In this document: positions 27,909 to 37,473 of the stretch, piece by piece
Layout: each line of letters begins with the position of its first letter
Position numbering within the stretch: position 1 is the stretch's first letter
From: Rhizobium viscosum
Lineage (GTDB): Bacteria; Pseudomonadota; Alphaproteobacteria; Rhizobiales; Rhizobiaceae
Direction: 5' to 3'
Length of the DNA stretch: 64,000 nucleotides
NCBI RefSeq assembly: GCF_014873945.1
Contig: NZ_JADBEC010000001.1
Span: 1,674,001 to 1,738,000 of the forward strand
The notes under the pieces: model-generated
The model's database searches: none
The model's input: the letters and a program-made list of their open reading frames with translations, nothing else
What the model was told of the DNA's origin: nothing
Program-made: the position numbers and the translations under genes

Positions 27909-29741
27909 TCATTTTGCCGAGGTAGACCACCAGGCTGCGGGGAAGCCCAGGCCGTAGGCCGGAAACTCGGCCGGCCGCGTGATCGTGTTCCAATAGGCGA
28001 TGCGGGATGTCCTGGAGTAAAACAGCGGCACGACATAATGATTGGCGAGCAGGACGCGGTCCATCGCTTTGATCGCTGCGACCTGTTCGGCCCGGTTCGG
28101 CGCGAAAATAACCATGCGGATCAGAGCATCGACGGCAGGATCGGCAATACCGGCATAGTTGCGCGAACCCGTCTGTTTCGCCGCCTCGGAACCCCAGTAG
28201 TCGGCCTGCTCGTTGCCGGGATTCATCGTCTCGCCCCAGATGCCCCAGATCATGTCGTAATCGAAGCTTCTGACGCGGTTGGTATATTGCGAGGCATCGA
28301 CCGTGCGCAGGCGTGCATCGACGCCGATCTTCCTGAGGTTATTCGTGTAGGGAAGAACCGAACGTTCGAAAGAAGGGTTGGACAAGAGGATTTCGAAACT
28401 CATCGGCTGGCCGGTCGCCACGTTGACCATGCGATTGCCCTTGAGCTCCCAACCCGCCTCCTTGAAAAGAGCAATGGCCTTGCGCAGGTTGTCACGAAGC
28501 TTTTGCGGGTCACCTGCAACAGGATTGGTGTAGGGCGTCGTGAAGACCGCAGGGGGAACCTTGTCCTTCAGACCCTGCAGTATTTCCAGCTCACGCCCCT
28601 GCGGCAGGCCGGAGGAGGCGAGTTCGGTATTCCAGAAATAGCTGTCGATCCGCTCGAAGGCGTTGTAAGCGAGGTTGCGATTGAGGTCCTCGAAGTCGAA
28701 GGCATAGTTCAATGCCTCGCGCACCCTGATGTCCTTGAAGAGGTCGCGCCGCATATTGGGCACCAGGGCCTGCATGATGCCCGTCGCGCGCAACGCGTTC
28801 GTCGGCTCCTCGCGCTTGACGCGGCCATCCTTCACGGCAGGAAAATCGTAAGCCGTCGCCCAGCGGCTCGCCTGATTGTCCTGGCGATAATCCACGTTGC
28901 CGGCACGGAAGGCCTCGAACTCGACATCCCGATCGCCGAAGTAGCTGTAGATGACGTTGCGGAAATTGTTCTGGCCGACATTCACATTGAGGTCCTTGCC
29001 CCAATAATCGTCACGCAGTTCATAACGGATTGTCGCGCCGGGGGAGAAATCGGCGATCTTATAGGGACCGGAACCCATGACGGGTTCCAACGTCGTCCTG
29101 GAAATGTCGCGCGGCTTGCCATCCGGCCCAGGCGCCTCCCACCAATGTTTCGGGACGATCGTCAACTGGCCGAGAATATTCGGAAGCTCCCGGTTGTTCT
29201 TCTCGTCGAAGGTGAAGGTGACGTCGCGGTCGCCGGTCTTTTCGGCCTTCACCACGTGGCGGTAATAATTGAAGGTGAGCGGATTGAGTTCCTTGGTCTT
29301 GTCGAAGCTGAAGACCACGTCTTCGGGCGTCACCGGCTGGCCGTCCGCCCATTTCGCTTCCTTGCGCAGACGAAATGTCGCGCTGGAAACGTCAGGCGGG
29401 AAGGAGAGGCCTTCGGCAAGCAGGCCATAGGAAACAAGAAGCTCCTCATCGGCGGATTTCATCAGCGTGTCGTAGACCAGCGTCAGCCCGGTCGCCACCT
29501 CGCCCTTATCCAGCACGGGATTGAACGTATCGAACGTGCCTGTCGTCGAGAGACGAAGGTCGCCACCCTTCGGAGCGTTCGGATTGACGTAGTCGAAATG
29601 GGTGAAGCCGGGCTGATATTTCGGTTCATTGATAACAGAACTTCCGATGCGGAACTCCTGATCCTCCGCCATTGACGAAAGCGGAAGAAGAAGAACCGCA
29701 AGCGACAGAAACAGACCGATCTTCGACCACAGAGCCGCCAT
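27909..29741 (-). CDS. yejA: Peptide/microcin C ABC transporter substrate-binding protein
   Basis: A 610-residue periplasmic binding protein of SBP family 5, with a signal peptide (IGLFLSLAVLLLPLSSMAED). The size and the motifs FDTFNPVLDKGEVATGL, FRLRKEAKWADGQPVTPEDV and DYRQDNQASRWATAYDFPA are typical of YejA. It captures peptides or modified peptides for YejBEF. It is the first gene of the operon. A 113-base interval separates it from the tetR gene, which reads the same way, and no clear promoter could be fixed there. Confidence 0.93.
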   Translation of the reverse strand: MAALWSKIGLFLSLAVLLLPLSSMAEDQEFRIGSSVINEPKYQPGFTHFDYVNPNAPKGGDLRLSTTGTFDTFNPVLDKGEVATGLTLVYDTLMKSADEELLVSYGLLAEGLSFPPDVSSATFRLRKEAKWADGQPVTPEDVVFSFDKTKELNPLTFNYYRHVVKAEKTGDRDVTFTFDEKNNRELPNILGQLTIVPKHWWEAPGPDGKPRDISRTTLEPVMGSGPYKIADFSPGATIRYELRDDYWGKDLNVNVGQNNFRNVIYSYFGDRDVEFEAFRAGNVDYRQDNQASRWATAYDFPAVKDGRVKREEPTNALRATGIMQALVPNMRRDLFKDIRVREALNYAFDFEDLNRNLAYNAFERIDSYFWNTELASSGLPQGRELEILQGLKDKVPPAVFTTPYTNPVAGDPQKLRDNLRKAIALFKEAGWELKGNRMVNVATGQPMSFEILLSNPSFERSVLPYTNNLRKIGVDARLRTVDASQYTNRVRSFDYDMIWGIWGETMNPGNEQADYWGSEAAKQTGSRNYAGIADPAVDALIRMVIFAPNRAEQVAAIKAMDRVLLANHYVVPLFYSRTSRIAYWNTITRPAEFPAYGLGFPAAWWSTSAK

Positions 29742-29854
29742 TCACGCTTTCCCCTGATTTTTCATTGATTCGACAATACGAGAAATGCAGGCGAAAAACA
29801 GGAAAGACTTTGTTTTTTACCGGGCTCGCGAAATTTTGACCTTAGCAGCGGAGG

Positions 29855-30484
29855 TCAGGGCGTCACTTCCTCGAGACGCTTGCGAAGCATGCGCCGCAGC
29901 TCTCCGACCAGGCGCGGATCGCCCGAGCCGTCGGGGTCGTTGGCGGCCGCGACGACGATGCGCAGCAGCTCCAGGACGAGGGCGCCCAGGAGATCGACAT
30001 CGCGTTCCACCGAAGGCTCGGCATTCCTCAACAGCGCCGTGATGCTGGCACGAAGCTCCGCGCGCGACTTCGCCTTGCGCTCCTTGGGCACATCGCGCCG
30101 CGCGGCGAGAACCGGAAATTCCGGGTACTCCTCGATGAACCGGCCGAACCGCGTGAAAATCGCATCGCCGATTTCGGCAGCACTCTTCCCCCTGCTCTTT
30201 TCCGCGAGTTCGGCGAGCCCGCTGTTCAAACGCTGCAGGCGATCGATATGCAGCGCCTCGGCGAGCAGAAGCTTGGTCGGGAAGAACTGATAGAGCGAAC
30301 CGATCGAAGAATTTGCGGCCGCGGCAATCTCCGTCATCGTCGCCGCATCATAGCCTTTTTCGAGAAAGACCCTGGCTGCCGCTTCCAGCAGGATCGCGAC
30401 GCGCTCATGGCCGCGCTGGCGCTTCGGCACACGGGTCTGCGGTTCAGGGCTTGATTTTTGTGAGGCAATCCTCGTATTTGTCAT
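29855..30484 (-). CDS. TetR-family transcriptional regulator
   Basis: A 209-residue TetR regulator. The N-terminal helix-turn-helix (RVAILLEAAARVFLEKGYDA, then MTEIAAAANSSIGSLYQFFPTK) is clear; the C-terminal ligand domain is helical. The ATG at 30484 is preferred because it leaves a 40-base divergent gap to the hydrolase gene and matches usual TetR N-termini. Two TGAGG-N4-CCTC(A/G) palindromes at 30461-30474 and 30487-30500 are likely operators, so it probably represses itself and the divergent gene. Confidence 0.88.
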   Translation of the reverse strand: MTNTRIASQKSSPEPQTRVPKRQRGHERVAILLEAAARVFLEKGYDAATMTEIAAAANSSIGSLYQFFPTKLLLAEALHIDRLQRLNSGLAELAEKSRGKSAAEIGDAIFTRFGRFIEEYPEFPVLAARRDVPKERKAKSRAELRASITALLRNAEPSVERDVDLLGALVLELLRIVVAAANDPDGSGDPRLVGELRRMLRKRLEEVTP

Positions 30485-30500
30485 TGTGAGGATTCCCTCA
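30461..30500. promoter_or_regulatory. Paired candidate TetR operators
   Basis: TGAGG-CAAT-CCTCG at 30461-30474 and TGAGG-ATTC-CCTCA at 30487-30500 are two copies of one imperfect palindrome, 26 bases apart. The second lies in the 40-base gap between the divergent tetR and yecD-like genes; the first covers the first codons of tetR. The arrangement suits cooperative binding and divergent repression. Confidence 0.55.
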
Positions 30501-30524
30501 TATTTCCTTCCCCGGAGATTCCCC

Positions 30525-31094
30525 ATGTCCCTTTACGATCCCAGGACCACTGCACTCGTTTCCATCGACCTGCAAGGCTTCATCGTCGGCCGGCAGCTTG
30601 CGCCCCATCCCGCCCGGCAGGTGATCGAGAATACCGCGGCCATTGCCGCCAAACTGAAGTCGGAAGGCGGGACGGTGATCCTCGTTACCGTCGGATTCTC
30701 CCCGGACTATGCCGATGCTGTCAACCAGCCGGTGGACGAGCCGGCGGTTTTCCCCGAAGGCGGCCTTTCGGCGGCGGCACTTGCGGCACCGGCGGAAATC
30801 GCCGCGCTCGCCGTCGACGTCCATATCGTCAAGCGTCAGTGGAGCGCCTTCTACGGCACGGAGCTGGATCTCCAGCTTCGCCGCCGCGGCATCAGAACCG
30901 TCATCCTGACCGGCATCGCCACGAATTTCGGCGTCGAAGCGACGATCCGCGATGCGTATGCCCATAATTACGCTGTCCTCGCCGTCGAGGATGCGATGAG
31001 CACCTTCACCGCCGAAATGCATTCGCTTGCCTGCGAGCGCATCCTGCCGCGCCTTTCGCGCGTGCGCAAAACGGCCGAGGTTCTGGCCAACTGA
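30525..31094 (+). CDS. Isochorismatase-family hydrolase, YecD-like
   Basis: A 189-residue cysteine-hydrolase-superfamily protein. The catalytic aspartate (SIDLQGFI) and lysine (IVKRQWSAFYGT) are present, but the nucleophile position in GIATNFGVEAT is glycine instead of cysteine. E. coli YecD shows the same substitution, and the KRQW-AFYGT-L-LQLRRRGI segment is YecD-like. True isochorismatases also lack the cysteine, but no siderophore genes are nearby. The ATG at 30525 follows CCGGAGATT. It is probably controlled by the divergent TetR regulator. Substrate unknown. Confidence 0.85.
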   Translation: MSLYDPRTTALVSIDLQGFIVGRQLAPHPARQVIENTAAIAAKLKSEGGTVILVTVGFSPDYADAVNQPVDEPAVFPEGGLSAAALAAPAEIAALAVDVHIVKRQWSAFYGTELDLQLRRRGIRTVILTGIATNFGVEATIRDAYAHNYAVLAVEDAMSTFTAEMHSLACERILPRLSRVRKTAEVLAN

Positions 31095-31181
31095 TCATGC
31101 TGCGGCGATCCGTCCCCGCGCCGCCTGCCAAATCATCGATTCACCAAAATTACTTTTCACGGTAGATTCGATTGCAAATCA

Positions 31182-31290
31182 CCTTAGAGCGCCGTGCGTC
31201 CATTCGGATGCACAAAGGACGCTCTAATATTTTGGATCGACGCATCAGGCTTTCCGAAAATCGATTTCGATTTTCGGGCCGATGCTGCGG
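31182..31290. repeat. Dispersed palindromic repeat, family B, copy 2
   Basis: About 109 bases that are the reverse complement, with a few changes, of the unit at 21945-22050: a hairpin arm AGAGCGCCGTGCGTCC, its partner GGACGCTCTAA, then a GAAAATCGATTTCGATTTTC hairpin. It fills the gap between the YecD-like gene and mepA and covers an early in-frame ATG (31282), which argues against that codon as the mepA start. Confidence 0.8.
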
Positions 31291-31308
31291 CAGCAGCAAG
31301 GGAACGGC

Positions 31309-32406
31309 ATGGCTTTCGGCTTGACTCAGGCTTTCAGGACTTTCGGTAAACTGACGCTCGATTTCAGGACGTTTGGCAAGCTGACGCTTGCCGGCACAAT
31401 AGGCGCAAGCCTTGTCGCCGGCGATGTCGGTGCACAGCAGAAGACGCCGAGCCCCGGCAGCGCCAAGGCGATTTTCGGTGCGGAGAAATTGCCGACGCAG
31501 GGGCCGGCGCAGCCGATTGGTTTTTACGCCAAGGGCTGCATGACCGGGGCCGAGGCGCTGCCGGCCGACGGGCCGACCTGGCAGGCGATGCGCCTTTCGC
31601 GCAACCGGCGCTGGGGCAATCCGGTGATGATATCGCTTCTGGAAAAATTCTCGCAGGATGCGCGTGCCAGGATCGGCTGGCCGGGTATCCTCGTCGGCGA
31701 TATTGCCCAGCCGCGCGGCGGGCCGATGTTCAACGGCCATGCCTCGCACCAGATCGGGCTGGATGCCGATGTCTGGTTTACACCCATGCCCTCGCAGCGC
31801 CTGAGCTACGAACAGCGGGAAGACCTGCCCTTCACCACGATGTTGCAGAAGGACAAGTTCCTGACCGTCGACCCGAAAGTGTGGAGCGAGCAGCGGGCGG
31901 AACTCCTGATGCTGGCGGCAAGCTATCCGCAGGTCGAGCGCATCTTCGTCAACCCGGCAATCAAGAAGAAGATGTGCGACACCTGGACGGGCGACCGCAC
32001 CAATCTCGCCAAGCTCAGGCCCGAATACGGGCACGATTCGCATTTCCATATCCGCATCAAGTGCCCACCGGGCGCCAAAGGCTGTACAGGGCAGGCGCCG
32101 GTGGCGGCCGGCGACGGCTGCGACAAGTCGCTTGCCTGGTGGTTCACCAAGGAGCCTTGGGCGGCGCCGAAGCCCAGCACAAAGCCGCCGAAGCCGCCGC
32201 GTGAGGTCATGGTTTCCGACCTGCCGAAGGCCTGCTCTGCCGTTGTCGATGCCCCGTCCATAGCCTCTACGGAAGCCGGGACCTATGGCGGTCCCTCCGC
32301 GGCGAGCGCACTGACTGCAGCCCCGGCTGCCGCACCACCCGTCGATACGGGCAGCGCGCTTCCTTCCGTCGGCCCGGTTCCGAACGACAAGCCGATGGTG
32401 CAATAG
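31309..32406 (+). CDS. mepA: Penicillin-insensitive murein endopeptidase
   Basis: A 365-residue periplasmic LAS-type metallopeptidase that cuts the D-Ala-meso-DAP cross-links of peptidoglycan. Zinc-site motifs are visible: GHASHQIGLDADVWF and HDSHFHIRIKCPPG, with the conserved GCMTGAEALP segment before them. The ATG at 31309 follows AAGGGAA; an earlier ATG at 31282 lies in a repeat. The N-terminal signal region contains a 10-residue tandem duplication (FRTFGKLTLD then FRTFGKLTLA). The C-terminus is a Pro/Ala-rich tail of about 100 residues. It is a single gene. Confidence 0.92.
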   Translation: MAFGLTQAFRTFGKLTLDFRTFGKLTLAGTIGASLVAGDVGAQQKTPSPGSAKAIFGAEKLPTQGPAQPIGFYAKGCMTGAEALPADGPTWQAMRLSRNRRWGNPVMISLLEKFSQDARARIGWPGILVGDIAQPRGGPMFNGHASHQIGLDADVWFTPMPSQRLSYEQREDLPFTTMLQKDKFLTVDPKVWSEQRAELLMLAASYPQVERIFVNPAIKKKMCDTWTGDRTNLAKLRPEYGHDSHFHIRIKCPPGAKGCTGQAPVAAGDGCDKSLAWWFTKEPWAAPKPSTKPPKPPREVMVSDLPKACSAVVDAPSIASTEAGTYGGPSAASALTAAPAAAPPVDTGSALPSVGPVPNDKPMVQ

Positions 32407-32508
32407 GCTTGATAGGCTGAACAGGCGGGCCGGCGGCTGTCTTTCAAATCACAAACGCCTGGTGTAGAAGCGGTCAAATCGATTGAATTACGTGTGGAGA
32501 ACCCGTTC

Positions 32509-32889
32509 ATGGCCGGCGGCAAATGCCTAGCATTGATTGCGCATGACCAGAAGAAGAACGAGATGGCGGAGTTTGCCCGCCGCAACAGAGACCACCTCGC
32601 CCAATGGAAAATCGTCGCCACCGGCACGACCGGCGGGCGGGTGCTCGACGCAGTTCCCGACCTTCACGTGATCAGGCTGAAGAGCGGCCCGCTCGGCGGC
32701 GACCAGCAGATCGGCGCACTGATCTCCACCGGCGAGGTCAGCGCCCTGATCTTCTTCGTGGACCCGCTGACGCCGATGCCGCATGATGTCGATGTGAAGG
32801 CGCTGATGCGGCTTGCGATCGTCTACGACATTCCGATGGCGCTGAACGAGTCGACAGCCGAAAAGCTTCTCCCTACCCTCAACGCCTGA
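32509..32889 (+). CDS. mgsA: Methylglyoxal synthase
   Basis: A 126-residue enzyme that converts dihydroxyacetone phosphate to methylglyoxal and phosphate, a bypass of lower glycolysis. The family signature is visible: [21 protein letters not shown] (phosphate binding), [15 protein letters not shown] and [14 protein letters not shown] with the catalytic aspartate. The ATG at 32509 follows GGAGA at a good distance; a GTG at 32494 is the alternative. glk follows after 28 bases, so the two are probably co-transcribed and both concern glucose metabolism. Confidence 0.94.
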   Translation: MAGGKCLALIAHDQKKNEMAEFARRNRDHLAQWKIVATGTTGGRVLDAVPDLHVIRLKSGPLGGDQQIGALISTGEVSALIFFVDPLTPMPHDVDVKALMRLAIVYDIPMALNESTAEKLLPTLNA

Positions 32890-32917
32890 TTTCTCGGGCT
32901 ACAGCACGGAACCGGCC

Positions 32918-33934
32918 ATGACTGCATCCTCTACTCCCTTGCCCTTTCCGATCCTGATCGGCGACATCGGTGGCACGAATGCCCGCTTCTCCATCCTGAC
33001 GGATGCCTATGCGGAGCCGAAGCAGTTTCCCAATGTGCGCACGGCCGATTACGAGACGATCGACGAGGCGATCCAGAAGGGTGTGCTCGACAAGACTTCC
33101 GTACAGCCGCGCGCTGCGATCCTTGCCGTTGCCGGCCCGATCAAGGCCGATGAAATTCCGCTGACCAACTGCCCCTGGGTGGTGCGCCCGAAAAGGATGA
33201 TCGAGGGTCTCGGCCTCGTCGACGTGCTCGTCGTCAACGACTTTGAAGCGCAAGCGCTGGCGATCGCAGCCCTTTCCGACGACAATCGCGAGCGCATCGG
33301 CAACGCTTCCGGTGACATGGTGGCCTCCCGCGTCGTTCTCGGACCCGGCACCGGCCTCGGCGTTGGTGGCCTGGTCCATACCCAGTCGACCTGGATTCCG
33401 GTTCCGGGCGAAGGCGGGCATGTCGACCTTGGGCCGCGCAGCAAGCGCGACTATGAGATCTTCCCGCATGTCGAAACCATCGAGGGCCGCATTTCCGCCG
33501 AACAGATCCTCTGCGGCCGCGGCATCGTCAACCTTTACCGCGCCATCTGCGCGGCCGACGGCGCCACGCCAACCATGAGCGACCCGGCGGACATCACGTC
33601 GCATGCGCTCGTCGGCAGCGACAAGGCCGCGGTCGAAACCGTCTCGCTGTTTGCCACCTATCTCGGCCGCGTGGCGGGCGACATGGCGCTGGTGTTCATG
33701 GCCCGCGGTGGCGTCTATCTCTCGGGCGGCATCTCGCAGAAGATCCTTCCGGCACTGAAAAAGCCTGAATTCCGGGCCGCATTCGAAGACAAGGCGCCGC
33801 ATTCGGCCCTGCTGCGCACGATCCCGACCTATGTCGTGACGCATCCGCTGGCTGCTCTTGCCGGGCTTTCCTCCTATGCACGCATGCCCGCAAACTTCGG
33901 CCTTTCGACGGATGGACGGCGCTGGCGGGCCTGA
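32918..33934 (+). CDS. glk: Glucokinase
   Basis: A 338-residue ROK-independent bacterial glucokinase that phosphorylates glucose with ATP. The ATP-binding start [14 protein letters not shown], the sugar-binding [19 protein letters not shown] and the [12 protein letters not shown] segment are typical. Length matches the family. It is downstream of mgsA and followed by the MsbA-like exporter gene. Confidence 0.95.
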   Translation: MTASSTPLPFPILIGDIGGTNARFSILTDAYAEPKQFPNVRTADYETIDEAIQKGVLDKTSVQPRAAILAVAGPIKADEIPLTNCPWVVRPKRMIEGLGLVDVLVVNDFEAQALAIAALSDDNRERIGNASGDMVASRVVLGPGTGLGVGGLVHTQSTWIPVPGEGGHVDLGPRSKRDYEIFPHVETIEGRISAEQILCGRGIVNLYRAICAADGATPTMSDPADITSHALVGSDKAAVETVSLFATYLGRVAGDMALVFMARGGVYLSGGISQKILPALKKPEFRAAFEDKAPHSALLRTIPTYVVTHPLAALAGLSSYARMPANFGLSTDGRRWRA

Positions 33935-34028
33935 GTCAGCTAGCCAAAGCTCCTTCAACTCTTTATAGAGCCCGCGCATATGCGTGCCGCGCCTGTGGCA
34001 CGCAGCCCCGAGACAGGAAGCCTATTTT

Positions 34029-35816
34029 TTGGAAGCCGCCGACAGCAGAAAGCCACACGTCAACAGCGATACCGTGACGGGCATCCTGAAGCGCATCATT
34101 GCGGAAAACGGCCGGGACCATCTCTGGGGCTATGTCTTCGCGATCTCCTGCCTTGTTATTGTAGCGCTTTCGACGGCGTTCACGGCCTGGATCATGCGGG
34201 CGATCATCGACGAGGCTTTCGCCAACCGGCGCGCCGACGTCGTCTGGATCATCTGTCTTTCCATTTTCATCGCCTTCATGCTGCGCGGTTTTGCGAGCTA
34301 CGGACAGGGCGTTGCCCTTTCAAGGATCGGCAACGATATCGTCGCGCGCTATCAGCGACGGATCTATTCGCACCTGATGACGCTCTCCGTCGGCTACTTC
34401 AACGAGTCTCGCTCCGCCCAGATCGCGGCTCAGGTGAGCCAGAACGTTACCGGTATCCGCGACGTATTGAACCTCACCATCACGTCGACCGTGCGCGATC
34501 TCCTGACCTTCGTCTCGCTGATCGGCGTCATGGTCGTTCAGGATCCGCTGCTGAGCCTTGCCGTCTTCATTCTGGCGCCGCCTCTGCTTTATGCGCTGCG
34601 CTACGTTTCCAAGCGGCTGCGCTCTGCCACCCGCGAGGCCGTCGACCTCAACAGTCACGTTCTCGGCGCCATGCAGGAGACGATCCAGGGCATTTCGATC
34701 GTGAAAGCCTTCACGATGGAAGAGGCGCTGGAGAACAAGGTCAACAAGCTTATCGGCGCTGCCGAAGGCCGAGCGAACCGCATTGCGCGGCTTTCCGAGC
34801 GCACCTCGCCGCTGACGGAAAGCTTTGCCGGCTTTGCCGTGGCGAGCGTGCTTGCCTATGCCGCCTATCGCTCGATCTATCAGGGCGTGCCACCGGGCGC
34901 CTTCTTCTCCTTCGTCACGGCGCTGCTGCTCGCTTACGATCCGGCCCGACGCCTTGCCCGCCTGCAGGTGCAGATGGAGCGCGCCGTCGTCAACGCCCGG
35001 ATGATCTACGAGCTGCTCGACATGGAACCGCGCCAGCGTGACCTGCCGGATGCCAAGCCGCTTGTTGTCACCGAAGCGAAGATCGAATTCCGCAACGTCT
35101 CCTTCGCCTATGGCAATGAACGCGTGCTTGACGGCGTGACGCTGACGGCCGAAGGCGGCAAGACGACGGCGCTCGTCGGTCCTTCGGGCGCCGGTAAATC
35201 TACCGTCATCAGCCTCATTCCGCGCTTCTACGATCCGAAGGAAGGCGAGATCCTGATCGACGGACAGGATATCGCCCATATCACCAAACAGTCGCTGCGC
35301 CGGCAGCTCGCCTATGTCTCGCAGCAGCCCTACCTCTTCGAAGGCACGATCCGCGACAATATCCGTTACGGCCGTCCGGACGCGACGGACGAAGATATCG
35401 AGAAGGCGGCGCGGCTTGCCTATGCGCATGATTTCATCGTCGCGCAGCCGCAGGGCTACGATACGCCCGTCGGTGAAAACGGCGTGACGCTGTCAGGCGG
35501 CCAGCGCCAGCGGCTGTCGATCGCCCGCGCTCTGGTGCGCAATGCACCGATCCTGCTGCTCGACGAGGCGACCTCGGCGCTCGATACGGAATCGGAAGCC
35601 GCCGTACAGAAGGCGCTCGACGAGGCCATGACCGGCCGCACGGTCGTCGTCATCGCCCATCGTCTCTCGACCGTGGTGCGTGCCGACAAGATCATCGTGA
35701 TGCAGCAGGGCCGCGTCGTCGAAGAAGGCAATCACGAGACGCTTGCGAAGGTCAGTGACGGTCTTTACGCTCGCCTCAACAATCTGCAGAGGCCTTCGGC
35801 TTCTGATTCATACTGA
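34029..35816 (+). CDS. MsbA-like ABC exporter (fused permease-ATPase)
   Basis: A 595-residue half-transporter. Residues about 15-310 hold six predicted helices; the C-terminal ATPase has Walker A GPSGAGKST, signature LSGGQRQR and Walker B ILLLDEAT. This is the MsbA/lipid or multidrug exporter subfamily, working as a homodimer in the inner membrane. The frame is open from 33984, but a TTG at 34029 follows AGGAAG at good spacing and gives a more natural N-terminus. It is followed by dapB 19 bases on. The substrate (lipid A core or another lipid) cannot be told from sequence. Confidence 0.85.
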   Translation: MEAADSRKPHVNSDTVTGILKRIIAENGRDHLWGYVFAISCLVIVALSTAFTAWIMRAIIDEAFANRRADVVWIICLSIFIAFMLRGFASYGQGVALSRIGNDIVARYQRRIYSHLMTLSVGYFNESRSAQIAAQVSQNVTGIRDVLNLTITSTVRDLLTFVSLIGVMVVQDPLLSLAVFILAPPLLYALRYVSKRLRSATREAVDLNSHVLGAMQETIQGISIVKAFTMEEALENKVNKLIGAAEGRANRIARLSERTSPLTESFAGFAVASVLAYAAYRSIYQGVPPGAFFSFVTALLLAYDPARRLARLQVQMERAVVNARMIYELLDMEPRQRDLPDAKPLVVTEAKIEFRNVSFAYGNERVLDGVTLTAEGGKTTALVGPSGAGKSTVISLIPRFYDPKEGEILIDGQDIAHITKQSLRRQLAYVSQQPYLFEGTIRDNIRYGRPDATDEDIEKAARLAYAHDFIVAQPQGYDTPVGENGVTLSGGQRQRLSIARALVRNAPILLLDEATSALDTESEAAVQKALDEAMTGRTVVVIAHRLSTVVRADKIIVMQQGRVVEEGNHETLAKVSDGLYARLNNLQRPSASDSY

Positions 35817-35834
35817 TCGGGATGATGAACTGAC

Positions 35835-36659
35835 ATGAGCGACGCTGCGATGAAACTGGTGGTGGTCGGAGCGGCGGGGCGCATGGGACAGACGCTCATC
35901 CGTCTCATTCATTCCATCGATGGCGTGACGCTGCATGCAGCGATCGAGCGTCCCGGCTCGCCTTTCGTCGGCAAGGATGCCGGTGAGATCTCCGGGCTCG
36001 GCGCAAACGGCATCATCATCGGTGACGATCCGCTGGCAGCGTTCCTGCATGCCGAGGGCGTGCTGGACTTCACCTCGCCAGCCGGCACGGTGGAATTTGC
36101 CGGTCTGGCGGCGCAGGCGCGCATCGTCCATGTCGTCGGCACGACGGGCTGCTCCGATGAGGACAATGCCAAAATCGCGGCTGCCGCGCGTCATGCCCGT
36201 GTGGTCAAATCAGGCAATATGAGCCTCGGCGTCAACCTGCTCAGCGTTCTCGTGCAGCAGGCAGCTCAGGCGCTCGATCCCGCCGACTGGGATATCGAAA
36301 TTCTTGAAATGCATCACAAACGCAAGGTCGACGCACCCTCGGGCACGGCGCTGCTTTTCGGTGAGGCAGCCGCAAAGGGCCGCAATATCGATCTTGCCGC
36401 GAAGTCCGTACGCGTACGCGACGGCCATACCGGACCGCGGGAAGCCGGCACCATCGGCTTTGCGACGCTGCGCGGCGGCTCGGTCATCGGCGAGCATTCC
36501 GTGCTCTTTGCCGGCGAAGGCGAGACCGTCACGCTTTCGCACAGCGCAACCGACCGTTCGATCTTCGCGCGTGGCGCCATCAAGGCAGCCCTTTGGGCGC
36601 GCGACAAGAAGCCGGGGCTCTATTCCATGCTCGATGTTCTCGGGCTTTCTTCCCATTGA
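35835..36659 (+). CDS. dapB: 4-hydroxy-tetrahydrodipicolinate reductase
   Basis: A 274-residue NAD(P)H-dependent enzyme of lysine and diaminopimelate synthesis. The nucleotide-binding [21 protein letters not shown], the catalytic region [19 protein letters not shown] and [15 protein letters not shown] are all present. Length is normal. It lies between the exporter gene and gpmA; the short gaps suggest one transcript. Confidence 0.95.
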   Translation: MSDAAMKLVVVGAAGRMGQTLIRLIHSIDGVTLHAAIERPGSPFVGKDAGEISGLGANGIIIGDDPLAAFLHAEGVLDFTSPAGTVEFAGLAAQARIVHVVGTTGCSDEDNAKIAAAARHARVVKSGNMSLGVNLLSVLVQQAAQALDPADWDIEILEMHHKRKVDAPSGTALLFGEAAAKGRNIDLAAKSVRVRDGHTGPREAGTIGFATLRGGSVIGEHSVLFAGEGETVTLSHSATDRSIFARGAIKAALWARDKKPGLYSMLDVLGLSSH

Positions 36660-36681
36660 CCATTTCTCGGAGGCATTTTTC

Positions 36682-37317
36682 ATGAGCGGTACCCTCGTCC
36701 TCGTTCGCCACGGCCAGAGCGACTGGAATCTCAAGAATCTCTTCACCGGCTGGAAGGACCCCGATCTGACCGAACTCGGCATCCAGGAAGCCACGACCGG
36801 CGGCCAGGCGCTTGCCGACTACGGGATCAAGTTCGATATTGCCTTCACCTCCGCACTGGTGCGCGCGCAGCACACGCTGAAGCTCGTCCTCGACAAGGTC
36901 GGCCAGCCGGACCTGCAGACGATCCGCGACCAGGCGCTCAACGAACGCGACTACGGCGATCTTTCCGGTCTCAACAAGGACGATGCCCGCGCCAAGTGGG
37001 GCGAAGAGCAGGTGCATGTCTGGCGCCGCTCCTATGACGTTCCGCCTCCGGGCGGCGAGAGCCTGCGCGACACCGGCGCCCGCGTCTGGCCTTATTACCT
37101 GACGGAAATCCTTCCGCGCGTCCTGCGCGGCGAAAAGGTGCTGGTTGCCGCGCACGGCAATTCGCTGCGTTCGCTCGTCATGGTTCTCGACCGCCTCACC
37201 CGCGAGCAGGTTCTTTCGCTGAATCTCGCGACGGGCGTGCCCATGGTCTACAAGCTGAAGGCAGATTCGACCGTCGCTTCCAAGGAAGTGCTCGGCGACA
37301 TGTCCGGCGCGCACTGA
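36682..37317 (+). CDS. gpmA: 2,3-bisphosphoglycerate-dependent phosphoglycerate mutase
   Basis: A 211-residue glycolytic mutase interconverting 3- and 2-phosphoglycerate. The phosphohistidine motif [34 protein letters not shown] and the second histidine [10 protein letters not shown] are visible. The open frame extends upstream through dapB, but the ATG at 36682 follows CGGAGG and gives the standard start [11 protein letters not shown]. It is 22 bases after dapB. Confidence 0.95.
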   Translation: MSGTLVLVRHGQSDWNLKNLFTGWKDPDLTELGIQEATTGGQALADYGIKFDIAFTSALVRAQHTLKLVLDKVGQPDLQTIRDQALNERDYGDLSGLNKDDARAKWGEEQVHVWRRSYDVPPPGGESLRDTGARVWPYYLTEILPRVLRGEKVLVAAHGNSLRSLVMVLDRLTREQVLSLNLATGVPMVYKLKADSTVASKEVLGDMSGAH

Positions 37318-37473
37318 TTGCGATCATAGCTAAAGTAGCAGAGGCCGGGCGTGAGAGTCCCAGCCCCTAACTTAAATGCGGAATACTTCCTGTCGCGAAA
37401 CTCCGACCTTTGCGTCCGATATTGGCGACAGGATTTCCCGTTAGATTTCAGAGTCGGTTGTATGTCGCGGAAG

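Noticed and set aside
27858..29675. Plus-strand open frame of 605 codons opposite yejA
   Set aside because: Antisense shadow of a complete YejA with signal peptide.
30525..31094. True isochorismatase of siderophore synthesis
   Set aside because: The missing cysteine fits, but the sequence is closer to YecD and no siderophore genes are nearby.
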